This document shows, piece after piece, positions 42,074 through 51,033 of a DNA stretch of 64,000 nucleotides. The notes under the pieces are model-generated. The model searched no databases. It was not told the DNA's origin and saw only the letters and a list, made by a program, of their open reading frames with translations. A program made the position numbers and the translations under genes. Position 1 is the first letter of the stretch, and the number at the start of each line of letters is the position of its first letter. The stretch comes from Microbacterium sp. MAH-37 (GTDB taxonomy: Bacteria > Actinomycetota > Actinomycetes > Actinomycetales > Microbacteriaceae): contig NZ_WSEN01000010.1 of the NCBI RefSeq assembly GCF_009758255.1, forward strand, positions 124,001-188,000. The letters are read 5' to 3'.

Positions 42074-44482
42074 ATGTTCACCCCCTCCCGCAGGAACGTG
42101 CTGCAGCTCGGCGGACTCGCCGCGGCGGCCGTTCTGCTCGCGCAGTCCGGCCCGCTGTCCGCCTCCGCCGCCGTCCGTCCGCTCGCCGTCGACGTGCCCG
42201 AGATCGAGGCGCTCCGCCTCCGCTGGGTCGAGACACTGACCGGGCGCAGCATCATCGCGGCGAACCCCGCGGCCTTCGTCAGCGTCATCGCCAGGCAGGA
42301 CAGGGCGGCAGATGCTCTCCTGGCCAAGGTCAGCCCTACCGCCACCCGATTCTTCTCGGACCAGGACTGGGCCATCGGCGCCACCGACATCGCGAAGTCC
42401 AACGCGATGAGGATGAATTACGTCGGAATCCTCTCGCTCGCGACATCGTGGGCGACACCCGGATCGAAGCACGAGGGGTCTGCAACGGTGCGCGACGCCG
42501 CGCTGCGCGGCCTCGCGCACATGCACGAGAAGATCTACAACACCGGCACCACGTGGTGGGGCAACTGGTGGTCGTGGAACATCGGCGCGCCCCAGCCGCT
42601 CGCCAACACGATGGCGATCCTGCACGAGCACCTGTCCGCCGACGAGATCGACGCCTACTGCGGCGCGATCGATCACTTCCTCCCCGAGCGCGATCCTCGG
42701 CTGCAGCAGCATCCCACCGGCCCGAAGCCCTCCGACGGCGCCAACCGCGTCGACATCTGCCAGGGGATCATCGTCCGGTCGATCGTGCAGCCCGACGCCG
42801 ACCTGCTGCACAGTGCGGTGACCGCCCTCAGTGACACCTGGCAGTACGTCACAGAGGGCAACGGGTTCTTCCGCGACGGCTCGTTCGTCCAGCACTCCAC
42901 CATCGGCTACACCGGAACCTACGGGCTCGTGCTGCTGGGCGGCCTCGCGAAGCTCTTCGCGCTGCTGGCGGGCACCTCCTTCGATGTCACCGATCCCACC
43001 CGAAGCAACATCACCGGCGTCGTGGAGCGCTCGTTCGCCCCGCTGATGTACCGCGGTCAGATGATGGACGCCGTCCGGGGACGCGCGGTGTCCCGCTTCG
43101 CGGAGCGCAGTGTCACCGACGGCAACGACCTGATCGAGCACACACTGCGTCTGGCGCAGTCCGCCGACCCGATCACGGCTGCACGCTGGCGCGGGCTGTG
43201 CCGGCAGTGGATCGAGGGCAACACGGCTGCGAACATCACCGCGACCACCAGCATCGTGCGGCTGTCGCTGGTGACGGAACTGCTCGGCTCCGACGTGGCA
43301 CCCGTCGCCGACCCCACCGGGCCGCGGTTCTTCCCCGCGATGGACCGGCTGGTGCACCGATCGGCCGACGGTTCCTGGGCGCTGTGCGTGGCGATGTGCT
43401 CGAACCGGATCGCCTGGCACGAGGGCACCGAGGCCGAGAACTTCACGAGCGTGAAGACCAGCCAGGGCATGACCTACCTGTACCTTCGCGACGACGACGA
43501 CCACTTCGACGACGAGTTCTGGCCGACATCCGATCTCGCGGCCCCTCCCGGCACCACCGTGGATCTCACCCCGCTGCCGCGTAACCCGGAGGGCGAATGG
43601 GGTGAGCAGACGCCGGCGAACGAGTGGACGGGCGGCGTGACCTTCGAGGACACCGCCCTCGCGGCGATGCACCTCGTCGCGCCCGGCGGCACGGGTCTCG
43701 TCGCCCGCAAGGCGTGGTTCACCCTGCCCGACGGGATCGTCGCGCTCGGCACCGGAATCTCCACAGACAGCTCCGGTGAGGTGCGCACGGTCGTCGAGCA
43801 CCGCAACCTCGGCAAGGCGGCGCGCACGCTCGTCGTCGACGGCGCCGAGATCGCCTCGGAGACGGCTGTGACGAACCCGCGATGGGCGCACCTGGACGGC
43901 ACCGGCGGCTACGTCTTCCTCGATGACGCCCGTCTGGTCGCCGGCGTCGGCACCAGGGAGGGCAGCTGGCGGGGAATCAACACCGGCGCCGCCGCAGGCA
44001 CCGAGGTCGTGCAGCGCCGCTCGTACGGCACTCTGCACATCTCGCACGGCACCGGCTCCGCGGCATCCGGAGGCTACGCCTATCTTGTGCTGCCCGGGGC
44101 GGATGCTGCGGCGACGCAGGAGGCAGCAGCTGCGCCGAAGGCCGAGGTGATCCGCAACGACGAGGTCGCCCAGGCGATCCGGCACTCGTCGTTCGTCACT
44201 GCCGCCGCGTTCTGGCGGGCGGGTTCCGCGGGCGATCTCACCGCCGACCGTGCCGCGTGCGTGATCGCGCGGAAGACACCCGGCATGGCGCGGATTTCGG
44301 TGAGTGACCCGACGCAGTCGGCGTCGACGCTGGTCGTCGATGTCGCGGGCACGGCCGTGTCACGGGTCAAGGGCGCGGATGCCGGACGGGTCTCGCTCGC
44401 CCGTCACGGCGACGGCGTACGCCTCACGCTCGACGTGTCCGGCTGCGCCGGCGAGACGCTCGCGTTCTCACTGCACTCCTGA
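42074..44482 (+). CDS. Polysaccharide lyase family 8 (chondroitin/hyaluronan-lyase-like), Tat-exported
   Basis: 802 residues. The N-terminus PSRRNVLQLGGLAAAAVLLAQ is a twin-arginine signal, so the enzyme is exported folded. An alpha/alpha-toroid domain (about 40-390) is followed by beta-sandwich domains, as in family 8 lyases. Asn224 (DGANRVDI), His274 and Tyr283 (FVQHSTIGYTGTYG) are spaced exactly like Asn-His-Tyr of known hyaluronan and chondroitin AC lyases (50 and 9 residues apart). The arginine cluster VRGRAVSR (335-341) and the aromatic patch TTWWGNWWSWNIG are present too. Family 8 also includes xanthan and alginate lyases; the four adjacent sulfatases favour a sulfated glycosaminoglycan. 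It would produce unsaturated oligosaccharides for the importer. Confidence 0.93.
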   Translation: MFTPSRRNVLQLGGLAAAAVLLAQSGPLSASAAVRPLAVDVPEIEALRLRWVETLTGRSIIAANPAAFVSVIARQDRAADALLAKVSPTATRFFSDQDWAIGATDIAKSNAMRMNYVGILSLATSWATPGSKHEGSATVRDAALRGLAHMHEKIYNTGTTWWGNWWSWNIGAPQPLANTMAILHEHLSADEIDAYCGAIDHFLPERDPRLQQHPTGPKPSDGANRVDICQGIIVRSIVQPDADLLHSAVTALSDTWQYVTEGNGFFRDGSFVQHSTIGYTGTYGLVLLGGLAKLFALLAGTSFDVTDPTRSNITGVVERSFAPLMYRGQMMDAVRGRAVSRFAERSVTDGNDLIEHTLRLAQSADPITAARWRGLCRQWIEGNTAANITATTSIVRLSLVTELLGSDVAPVADPTGPRFFPAMDRLVHRSADGSWALCVAMCSNRIAWHEGTEAENFTSVKTSQGMTYLYLRDDDDHFDDEFWPTSDLAAPPGTTVDLTPLPRNPEGEWGEQTPANEWTGGVTFEDTALAAMHLVAPGGTGLVARKAWFTLPDGIVALGTGISTDSSGEVRTVVEHRNLGKAARTLVVDGAEIASETAVTNPRWAHLDGTGGYVFLDDARLVAGVGTREGSWRGINTGAAAGTEVVQRRSYGTLHISHGTGSAASGGYAYLVLPGADAAATQEAAAAPKAEVIRNDEVAQAIRHSSFVTAAAFWRAGSAGDLTADRAACVIARKTPGMARISVSDPTQSASTLVVDVAGTAVSRVKGADAGRVSLARHGDGVRLTLDVSGCAGETLAFSLHS

Positions 44483-44561
44483 ACTCCCGCGGGATCCCTG
44501 CTGCGGTGGACTGACTACCTCGCCGGAGTCCGGCTCCCGCGGGCCGCGCACGCGCGCGCAT

Positions 44562-44607
44562 ACGACGTCGCCCCGGCATCCTGCGAAGGATGCCGGGGCG
44601 GCGTCGT
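44562..44607. terminator. Bidirectional terminator between lyase and putA
   Basis: A 20-bp stem with a single mismatch (44562-44581 with 44588-44607) and a 6-nt loop TGCGAA lies between the convergent stops. It is the strongest hairpin in the window. Confidence 0.85.
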
Positions 44608-44617
44608 GTGAGAGGGG

Positions 44618-47600
44618 TCAGCGCACAGGCTGCAGCACCGGCACGTCGTAGCGGTGCGGGGTGCCGAAGCGGTGCGCGGTGATCGACACGGCCTGCTCGC
44701 GCAGGAACGTGAGCAGCTCCACGCGACCGGCCGCGACGACCGGGTTCGCGTACAGCGCGAGGCTCGGCGAACCGTTCACGGCCGCAGCCGTCGAAGCCGC
44801 GGAGGCCCCGATCAGACGCACCCGGCCGTCGGTGGCCGCGAGGCGCTGCGCGTGCGCGGCCCATGCGGTGTCGTCCTCGTAGGCGACGACCACGTCGTGA
44901 GATCCGAGCCAGGTCGCCACTGCAGCCGGCAGCACCGAGGCGGTGCTCACGGTCACGCGCGAGCCGGCACGACGACCGGCGGCCGCGACGCGGAGCAGTT
45001 CCGCCACGCGGGAACCCTCGTAGCGCACCGTGACCGGTACGGCCTGGTACCGCAGCAGGTTCTGCTCCGTGGTCAGTCCGGTGGCGTCCCGCACCACGCC
45101 GAACTCCGACGCCCAAGCGTCGATGTCGGTGGCGAGCGCACCGCGCAGCCATGCCGCGTCCTCCCCGTTGACGAGGGCGACGGCCGACGAGCCGAGCTCA
45201 TCGAGCGCGGTCGCGGACTCCACCGGGGCATCCGTCCACTCGGAGAGACCGACGAGGTAGTTCGGGCCACCGGCTTTGGAGCCGGCGCCGACGGCGGCCT
45301 TCTTCCAGCCGCCGAACGGCTGGCGCTGCACGATCGCACCGGTGGTGCCGCGGTTGACGTACACGTTGCCGGCCTCGATGCGGGCCAGCCACTGCTGCAC
45401 CTCGTCCTCGTCGAGCGAGTGGATGCCGCTGGTCAGGCCGTAGTCGATGTCGTTGACGATGTCGATGGCCTCGTCGAGGCTGTCGGCGGTCATGATGCCG
45501 AGCACCGGGCCGAAGTACTCCACACGGTGGAACTCGGATCCGCGCTTCACACCGTCACGGATGCCGGGGCGCCAGAGCTGTCCGGCCTCGTCGAGCTTCT
45601 CGGGCTTGAGCATCCAGGACTCACCCGGGTGCAGCGTGGTGAGTGCGGAGAGCAGCTTGCCCTCGGCCGGGCCGATCAGCGGGCCGATGCGGTTCGAGCC
45701 GTCCACCGGCGAGCCCACGTCGTACGCGCTGACGGCGTCGACCAGCTGGCGGCGGAACCGCTCCGACTTGGCGGCGGAGCCCACGAGCACGACCAGCGAG
45801 GCGGCCGAGCACTTCTGACCGGCGTGACCGAACGCCGAGTAGGCGACGTCCTTCGCGGCGAGGTCGAGATCGGCCGACGGGGTGACGATGATGGCGTTCT
45901 TGCCGCTGGTCTCGGCGAGCAGCGGCAGGTCCTGGCGGAAGCCGCGGAACAGCTCGGCGGTCTCGAAGCCGCCGGTGAGGATGACGCGGCCGACGGCCGG
46001 GTCGCTCACCAGCTGGGTGCCCAGGTCGCGGCCGTCGAGCTGCACGTACTGCAGCACGTCGCGCGGCACGCCGGCCTCCCAGAGCGCCTCGATCATCACC
46101 GCACCGGAGCGGCGGGCCTGGCGTGCGGGCTTGATGATGACCGACGAACCGGTGGCCAGGGCCGAGAGGGTGGAACCAGCCGGGATCGCGACAGGGAAGT
46201 TCCACGGCGGGGTGACGACGGTGAGGCCGACCGCGTGCATCTCGGCACCGTCGACCGCCGCGAGGTGCTTGGCGCTCTCGGCGTAGTAGTGCGCGAAGTC
46301 GATCGCCTCGGAGACCTCGGGGTCGCCCTGCTCGATGACCTTGCCCGCCTCGGAGCCCATCACCTCGAGCAGGTCGGCACGACGCGCCTCGAGGATGTCG
46401 CCGGCCTTGTGCAGGATCGCCGCACGGCCCTCGGCGCCCAGTGCACGCCAGGCCTCACCGGCGGCGACGGCGGTCTGGATGCGCTCGGAGACCTGCTCGG
46501 AGGTCGACAGCGTGTTCGCGGCGACGGTCGCGTTGCCGAGCTCCGACTCGGCCATGCGGGCGCGGATGCCGTCAGCCCAGATGCGGTTCGCGGACAGCGA
46601 CGGATCGGTGTCAGGGGTGTTCACGAAGCCGTCGGTCGGCGCCGGTGCGGCCGCCAGCTGGCGGTTCTGCACGCGGTTCGGACCGGGCACCTCGGTGGGC
46701 ACGTCGCGGATGGATGCCAGGAAGCGCTCCTTCTCACGGTCGAACAGCGCAGGATCCTCGTCGAGGTCGAAGACCGCCGACATGAAGTTCTCCTGGCTCG
46801 CGCCCTCCTCGAGGCGGCGGATCAGGTAGGCGATCGCGACGTCGAACTCGTCCGGGTGCACGACCGGCGTGTAGAGCAGCAGCGAGCCGACGGTGCGCTT
46901 GATGACCTGTGCCTGAGCGGTGGCCATGCCGAGCAGCATCTCGAACTCGATGCCGCTCTCGACGCCGCGGCGCTTGGCGAGAAGCCAGGCCAGGGCGATG
47001 TCGAAGAGGTTGTGGCCGGCGACGCCGATGCGGACGTTGCCGACGTGGTCGGGTCGCAGCGCGTACTCCAGGACGGCCTTGTACGACGCATCCGACTGCT
47101 GCTTGGTCGACCAGGTCGCCAGCTCCCAGCCGTGCGACTCGGCGTCGACGGTCTCCATCGGCAGGTTGGCGCCCTTGACGACGCGCACCTTGATCGGCGC
47201 CCCGCCGTCGGCCACGCGGGCCGCGGCCCACTCCTGCAGGCGCATCATGGCGCCGAGGGCGTCGGGCAGGTAGGCCTGCAGCACGATGCCGGCCTCGAGG
47301 TTCTTGAACTGCGGACGGTCGAGGATGCCGGTGAACACCGCGATCGTCAGATCGAGGTCCTTGTACTCCTCCATGTCCAGGTTGATGAACTTGTCGCCCT
47401 TGACAGCGATGTCGTACAGCGGCAGCAGCGCCTCGGATGCGTCGGCGACGGCGTGGTCGAACGCCCAGGGGCTGTGCGGGGCGACGGTCGAGGAGACCTT
47501 GATCGAGACGTAGTCGACGTCGTCGCGCTGCAGCAGACGGCGGGTGCCCTCCAGACGGCGCACGGCCTCGTCCCGACCGAGGATCGCCTCGCCGAGCAGG

Positions 47601-48058
47601 TTGACGTTGAGCTTCACGCCCTGCGTGTCGCGGATGTGCTTGATCGCGGCGCCGAGTTTCTCGTCGCGCGCGTCCACGATGAGGTGACGCACCATCTGGC
47701 GCAGCACGGCCCGGGCCGACGGCACCACGATGCCGGGCAGCATGGTCGCGGTCGCGCCACCCAGCCCGATCGCGCCGCGCATCACGCCGGGCAGGAACTT
47801 CGGAGTCAGCGGCACGAGCTCCTTGAGCTTCTGGGCGGCGACCTTGGTGTCCTCGGGGCGCACGACGCCGTCGACGAAGCCGACGGTGAAGTCGAGGCCG
47901 TTGGGGTCGCGCAGTACGCCGGCGAGGCGCTCGCCGGCGGCATCCGTCGGCACCTCACGACTCTCGACGAGCCACTGGCGCACCAGCGCGACGGCGTCGT
48001 CGGCGAGGTCCGAGAGGTCGGAGACGGATGTTTCGGCAGCGGGCACAGGGGTGGTCAT
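44618..48058 (-). CDS. putA: Bifunctional proline dehydrogenase / L-glutamate gamma-semialdehyde dehydrogenase
   Basis: 1146 residues. The front half (to about 480) is the FAD-binding proline dehydrogenase barrel (DYVSIKVSSTVAPHSPWAF, FINLDMEEYKDLDLT, LQAYLPDALGAM, RVVKGANLPME, YKAVLEYAL). The second half is an aldehyde dehydrogenase (TPPWNFPVAIPAGSTLSAL, KPARQARRSG, LAETSGKNAIIV with the catalytic Glu, GHAGQKCSAASLVV with nucleophile Cys750, VEYFGPVLGIM). About 150 further residues form a C-terminal domain. It oxidises proline to glutamate, channelling P5C. It lacks the N-terminal ribbon-helix-helix repressor of enterobacterial PutA, so regulation must come from another protein, plausibly the divergent LysR. 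A weak ribosome binding site precedes ATG 48058. Confidence 0.95.
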   Translation of the reverse strand: MTTPVPAAETSVSDLSDLADDAVALVRQWLVESREVPTDAAGERLAGVLRDPNGLDFTVGFVDGVVRPEDTKVAAQKLKELVPLTPKFLPGVMRGAIGLGGATATMLPGIVVPSARAVLRQMVRHLIVDARDEKLGAAIKHIRDTQGVKLNVNLLGEAILGRDEAVRRLEGTRRLLQRDDVDYVSIKVSSTVAPHSPWAFDHAVADASEALLPLYDIAVKGDKFINLDMEEYKDLDLTIAVFTGILDRPQFKNLEAGIVLQAYLPDALGAMMRLQEWAAARVADGGAPIKVRVVKGANLPMETVDAESHGWELATWSTKQQSDASYKAVLEYALRPDHVGNVRIGVAGHNLFDIALAWLLAKRRGVESGIEFEMLLGMATAQAQVIKRTVGSLLLYTPVVHPDEFDVAIAYLIRRLEEGASQENFMSAVFDLDEDPALFDREKERFLASIRDVPTEVPGPNRVQNRQLAAAPAPTDGFVNTPDTDPSLSANRIWADGIRARMAESELGNATVAANTLSTSEQVSERIQTAVAAGEAWRALGAEGRAAILHKAGDILEARRADLLEVMGSEAGKVIEQGDPEVSEAIDFAHYYAESAKHLAAVDGAEMHAVGLTVVTPPWNFPVAIPAGSTLSALATGSSVIIKPARQARRSGAVMIEALWEAGVPRDVLQYVQLDGRDLGTQLVSDPAVGRVILTGGFETAELFRGFRQDLPLLAETSGKNAIIVTPSADLDLAAKDVAYSAFGHAGQKCSAASLVVLVGSAAKSERFRRQLVDAVSAYDVGSPVDGSNRIGPLIGPAEGKLLSALTTLHPGESWMLKPEKLDEAGQLWRPGIRDGVKRGSEFHRVEYFGPVLGIMTADSLDEAIDIVNDIDYGLTSGIHSLDEDEVQQWLARIEAGNVYVNRGTTGAIVQRQPFGGWKKAAVGAGSKAGGPNYLVGLSEWTDAPVESATALDELGSSAVALVNGEDAAWLRGALATDIDAWASEFGVVRDATGLTTEQNLLRYQAVPVTVRYEGSRVAELLRVAAAGRRAGSRVTVSTASVLPAAVATWLGSHDVVVAYEDDTAWAAHAQRLAATDGRVRLIGASAASTAAAVNGSPSLALYANPVVAAGRVELLTFLREQAVSITAHRFGTPHRYDVPVLQPVR

Positions 48059-48140
48059 GATCTCAGTGTGCGCTCTTCGACTGTCTATGAAAAGCGACCG
48101 TTTCCGATGGATAATGTTCGAGATAAACGATGCTTCTCGG

Positions 48141-48202
48141 GCTCCGGTCTCAACGGATGCGGGTTCGGCGGCGGAGACACCCGCAACGAGTGAGACCGGA
48201 GC
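48141..48202. repeat. Palindromic repeat R1, copy 6
   Basis: The arms GCTCCGGTCTCAACGGATGC with GGGT (48141-48164) and ACCCGCAACGAGTGAGACCG with GAGC (48179-48202) lie in the putA/lysR divergent gap, ending 15 bp before the LysR start. This is the only copy immediately upstream of a regulator. Confidence 0.8.
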
Positions 48203-48217
48203 AGGGAAGGGGTCACC

Positions 48218-49099
48218 ATGTTCGAGCTGCGCAGGCTGCGGATGCTGCACGAGCTGGCGCTGCGCGGCACGATCGCAGAGGTGGCCGCGTCGCTGTCGTA
48301 CAGCCCCTCGACCGTCTCGCAGCAGCTGTCCTTGCTGGAGAAGGAGGCGGGTGCCGCCCTGCTCGAGCCGGACGGCCGACGGGTGCGGCTCACCCCCGCC
48401 GGGCGGATGCTCGCCGAGCACGCCGCCCGTGCGCTGGAGCTCGACGAGGCGGCCCGCGCCGCGTTGAACACCGACCTGCAGGCCCTCGAACCGGTGCGGA
48501 TCGCGGCCATGCCGACCGCGGCCGAGACGATCGTCCCCGCTGCGCTCACGATCCTCGCCGAGCGGATGCCGCAGCTGCGCGTCGAGCTCGCCGAGCTGCC
48601 CCCGGAGGAGAGCCTGTTCGAGCTGGCCGCCCGGCGGTTCGACCTGGTGATCGCCGAGCAGTACCCCGGCCACACCCGAGAGCGCCATGACGGCGTCGAT
48701 CACGATCTGCTCGGCGAGGATCCGATCCGCATCGCGATGCCACCGTCCGAGAAGCCCGCGCCGCTGCGCGCCCTGCACGACCGCGCCTGGGTCATGGAAC
48801 CCGCCGGCACCGCCGTGCGGCAGTGGGCGGTGCAGCAGTGCCGGGCCGCAGGCTTCGAGCCGGACGTGCGCTTCGAGGCCGATGACCTCACCGCGCACGT
48901 GCGGCTGGTCGAGGCCGGTCATGCCGTGGCGATGCTCCCCGATCTGATCTGGGGGTCGTCGCAGCCCACCACGACCCTGGCGGATCTTCCAGGGCATCCG
49001 GTGCGCGAGGTGTTCACGGCAGTGCGCACCGCCGCGCGCGACGACGACCGCATACGCGTCGTCCGCGACGCCCTCGCAGAGGCGTTCGCCGCGCGCTGA
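48218..49099 (+). CDS. LysR-family transcriptional regulator
   Basis: 293 residues, with GGAAGGGG upstream of ATG 48218. The N-terminal HTH (LRRLRMLHELALRGTIAEVAASLSYSPSTVSQQLSLLEKEAGAALLEPDGRRVRLTPAGRML) is characteristic, followed by a LysR substrate-binding domain (VRIAAMPTAAETIVPAAL, DLVIAEQYPG). The ALRGTIAEVAASLSYSPSTVSQQL sequence is the actinobacterial sublineage. It is divergent from putA with 159 bp between starts, the usual arrangement for a LysR and its target, so control of proline degradation is inferred. The gap contains an R1 repeat, so its leader may be unusually structured. Confidence 0.92.
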   Translation: MFELRRLRMLHELALRGTIAEVAASLSYSPSTVSQQLSLLEKEAGAALLEPDGRRVRLTPAGRMLAEHAARALELDEAARAALNTDLQALEPVRIAAMPTAAETIVPAALTILAERMPQLRVELAELPPEESLFELAARRFDLVIAEQYPGHTRERHDGVDHDLLGEDPIRIAMPPSEKPAPLRALHDRAWVMEPAGTAVRQWAVQQCRAAGFEPDVRFEADDLTAHVRLVEAGHAVAMLPDLIWGSSQPTTTLADLPGHPVREVFTAVRTAARDDDRIRVVRDALAEAFAAR

Positions 49100-49203
49100 C
49101 CCGCACACGCGTGCCAAAAGCACGGTCAGGACATCCGATGTTTCCTTGCCGTCCATCCGGCGTGCCTACAGTCCGGAGGAGCCCCGAACTCCGAAGGAAA
49201 CCC

Positions 49204-50949
49204 ATGTGCGACCACGACGCCCCCTGCGCCCATCCGATCGACGCCGACGCCGAGCTGCGCCGGCTCGGCTTTTCACGCCGTGACATGCTCCGCGCCGCCG
49301 GCATCGCCCTCGCCGCCGGCGGACTGTCCGTGTACGCCGGCCAGGCGGGTTCGGCGACGGCGAGCACCTTCGCGGGCCGACCCTCGGGGGATCCGGAGCT
49401 GTCCTGGCTGGTCGGTGACCACCACGTGCACACGCAGTTCAGCCACGATGCGAAGTACCGGATCGCTCAGCAGCTCGACGCAGCCCAGCACTACGGCGTG
49501 GACTGGGTCGCGATCACCGAGCACAGCAACTTCGCGCACGCCGACCGCGGGCTCCCCGCCGAGCGGGAGCAGCTCCAGCGCGAGCGCGACTCGCGGGACC
49601 TGCTGATCTTCCAAGGACTGGAGTGGTACATCCCCGCGGCCGAGCACGCCACGGTCCTCGTCGCGCCCGGCCCCGGCGACATCCGCACCCTACGCGCGTT
49701 CGAGCTGGCCTTCGATGGAAAGCTCAACGGCTGGGAGCGTCCAGCCGACGCCGCGCAGGCGGCCGAGTACGAGCGGCGCGCCACGGAGGCGATCGCCTGG
49801 CTCGGCGCGCAGAGGCGCGCGGGCGCGATCGGCGACGCCGTCGTCCTGGCCAATCACCCGATGCGCCTGGGTATCGATTCGCCGCACGAGCTGCGAGCCT
49901 GGCGCGACGCGGATCCGCAGATCATGATCGGCATGGAGGGCGCCCCCGGCGCTCAGGGCTCGCCGGTCGGCACCTACGGCGGGCCAGGCGATCAGCGCGG
50001 TGAGTACGTCAACGCCCCGCGCCCGGACAGCTGGTCCGGGTATCCGGCCGATGCCTACCGCGTCTACGGCGGCTTCGACTGGGTGACGGCCACGGTGGGC
50101 GGGGTCTGGGACTCCATGCTCGCCGAGGGCAAGCCGTTCTGGATCACCTCGAACTCTGACAACCACCTCACCGTCAGGGACACCTGGAAGACCGGTGCCT
50201 ACCCGGCCGGTGAGCCCTACGACAGCCTGCCGAACGAGTTCGATCGCTGGGCCGTGCGCGGACAGCGCCCCGACCCGGTGGACACCGGAGTGCCGCAGGG
50301 CGGGAGCGACTTCTGGCCTGGCCAGTTCTCCCGGCTGCACACCGGCGTCGTTTCGCGCTCCTATGCGGGCGTGCTCGAGGCGATGCGTCGCGGGCGCATG
50401 TGGGTCGACCACGGACATCTGCTCAGCGGCTTCGACGTGCGGGCACGGGCGACCATGCCCGGCAAGGGCAACGGCCGCGGCAACGGCGCGGGCGGAGGCT
50501 GGGGCAACTCCTCCGGCGAGGCCATCACTCTCGGCGGTCGCCTGACCGCTCGCCGCGGGCAGAACGTCGTGGTGACGATCACCGTTACGACGACCGGATA
50601 CGTCAACGCCGCCGGCATCCGCCCCGAACTCGCCCACGTCGACCTGATCGCGGGCCCGGTCACGGGCCCGACGGCGGATGCCGATGCCGTGCGAGCCCCC
50701 GGGACGCGTGTGGTGCGGCAGTTCGACACGACCGGCACTCGCGGCACGTTCACGCTGACGCACGTGTTCGAGAAGGTCGACCGGCCGTTCTACGTGCGCT
50801 TCCGCGGCAGCGACGGCAACCGCAACGGTGCCGGTTATCACGGCGCGGCCGTCGACCCGTCGGGTCCGCTGCGCCACGGCGACACCGACGCCGACCCGTG
50901 GAAGGACACCTGGTTCTACGCGAACCCGATCTTCGTCGACGTGCGCTGA
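49204..50949 (+). CDS. Tat-exported PHP-domain (CehA/McbA-type) metallohydrolase
   Basis: 581 residues from ATG 49204 (GAAGGAAA upstream). SRRDMLRAAGIALAAGGLSV at 24-43 is a twin-arginine signal. The PHP core follows: VGDHHVHTQFSHD (72-82), YGVDWVAITEHSNFAH, FQGLEWYIPAAEHATVLV, LANHPMR, MEGAPGAQ and WITSNSDNHLTVRDT carry the usual metal-binding His, Asp and Glu residues. The C-terminal 130 residues are a beta-sandwich after a Gly/Asn-rich linker. Related CehA/McbA proteins hydrolyse phosphodiesters or carbamates outside the cytoplasm; its substrate is unknown. It may scavenge phosphate or nucleotides. It has no obvious operon partner. Confidence 0.88.
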   Translation: MCDHDAPCAHPIDADAELRRLGFSRRDMLRAAGIALAAGGLSVYAGQAGSATASTFAGRPSGDPELSWLVGDHHVHTQFSHDAKYRIAQQLDAAQHYGVDWVAITEHSNFAHADRGLPAEREQLQRERDSRDLLIFQGLEWYIPAAEHATVLVAPGPGDIRTLRAFELAFDGKLNGWERPADAAQAAEYERRATEAIAWLGAQRRAGAIGDAVVLANHPMRLGIDSPHELRAWRDADPQIMIGMEGAPGAQGSPVGTYGGPGDQRGEYVNAPRPDSWSGYPADAYRVYGGFDWVTATVGGVWDSMLAEGKPFWITSNSDNHLTVRDTWKTGAYPAGEPYDSLPNEFDRWAVRGQRPDPVDTGVPQGGSDFWPGQFSRLHTGVVSRSYAGVLEAMRRGRMWVDHGHLLSGFDVRARATMPGKGNGRGNGAGGGWGNSSGEAITLGGRLTARRGQNVVVTITVTTTGYVNAAGIRPELAHVDLIAGPVTGPTADADAVRAPGTRVVRQFDTTGTRGTFTLTHVFEKVDRPFYVRFRGSDGNRNGAGYHGAAVDPSGPLRHGDTDADPWKDTWFYANPIFVDVR

Positions 50950-50991
50950 CGGCCACTGGGGTATCGAGCAGTTCCTGGCGCCGCTGCGGCC

Positions 50992-51033
50992 CTCCGCTTC
51001 TCGGTCAGGACCCGCGAAGCGAGACGAAGAGCG
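50992..51033. repeat. R2 palindromic repeat, copy 2
   Basis: CTCCGCTTCTCGGTCAGGAC followed by CCGCGAAGCGAGACGAAG matches the R2 unit at 51903-51953 read on the opposite strand. It separates the PHP gene from the convergent methyltransferase gene. Confidence 0.5.

Noticed and set aside
42041..44185. Long minus-strand open frame opposite the family 8 lyase
   Set aside because: Shadow frame; the lyase has a Tat signal and all active-site residues in the other strand.
44654..48193. Long plus-strand open frame opposite putA
   Set aside because: Its translation is biased toward Gly, Arg, Asp and Val and shows no fold; putA in the opposite strand has complete catalytic motifs.
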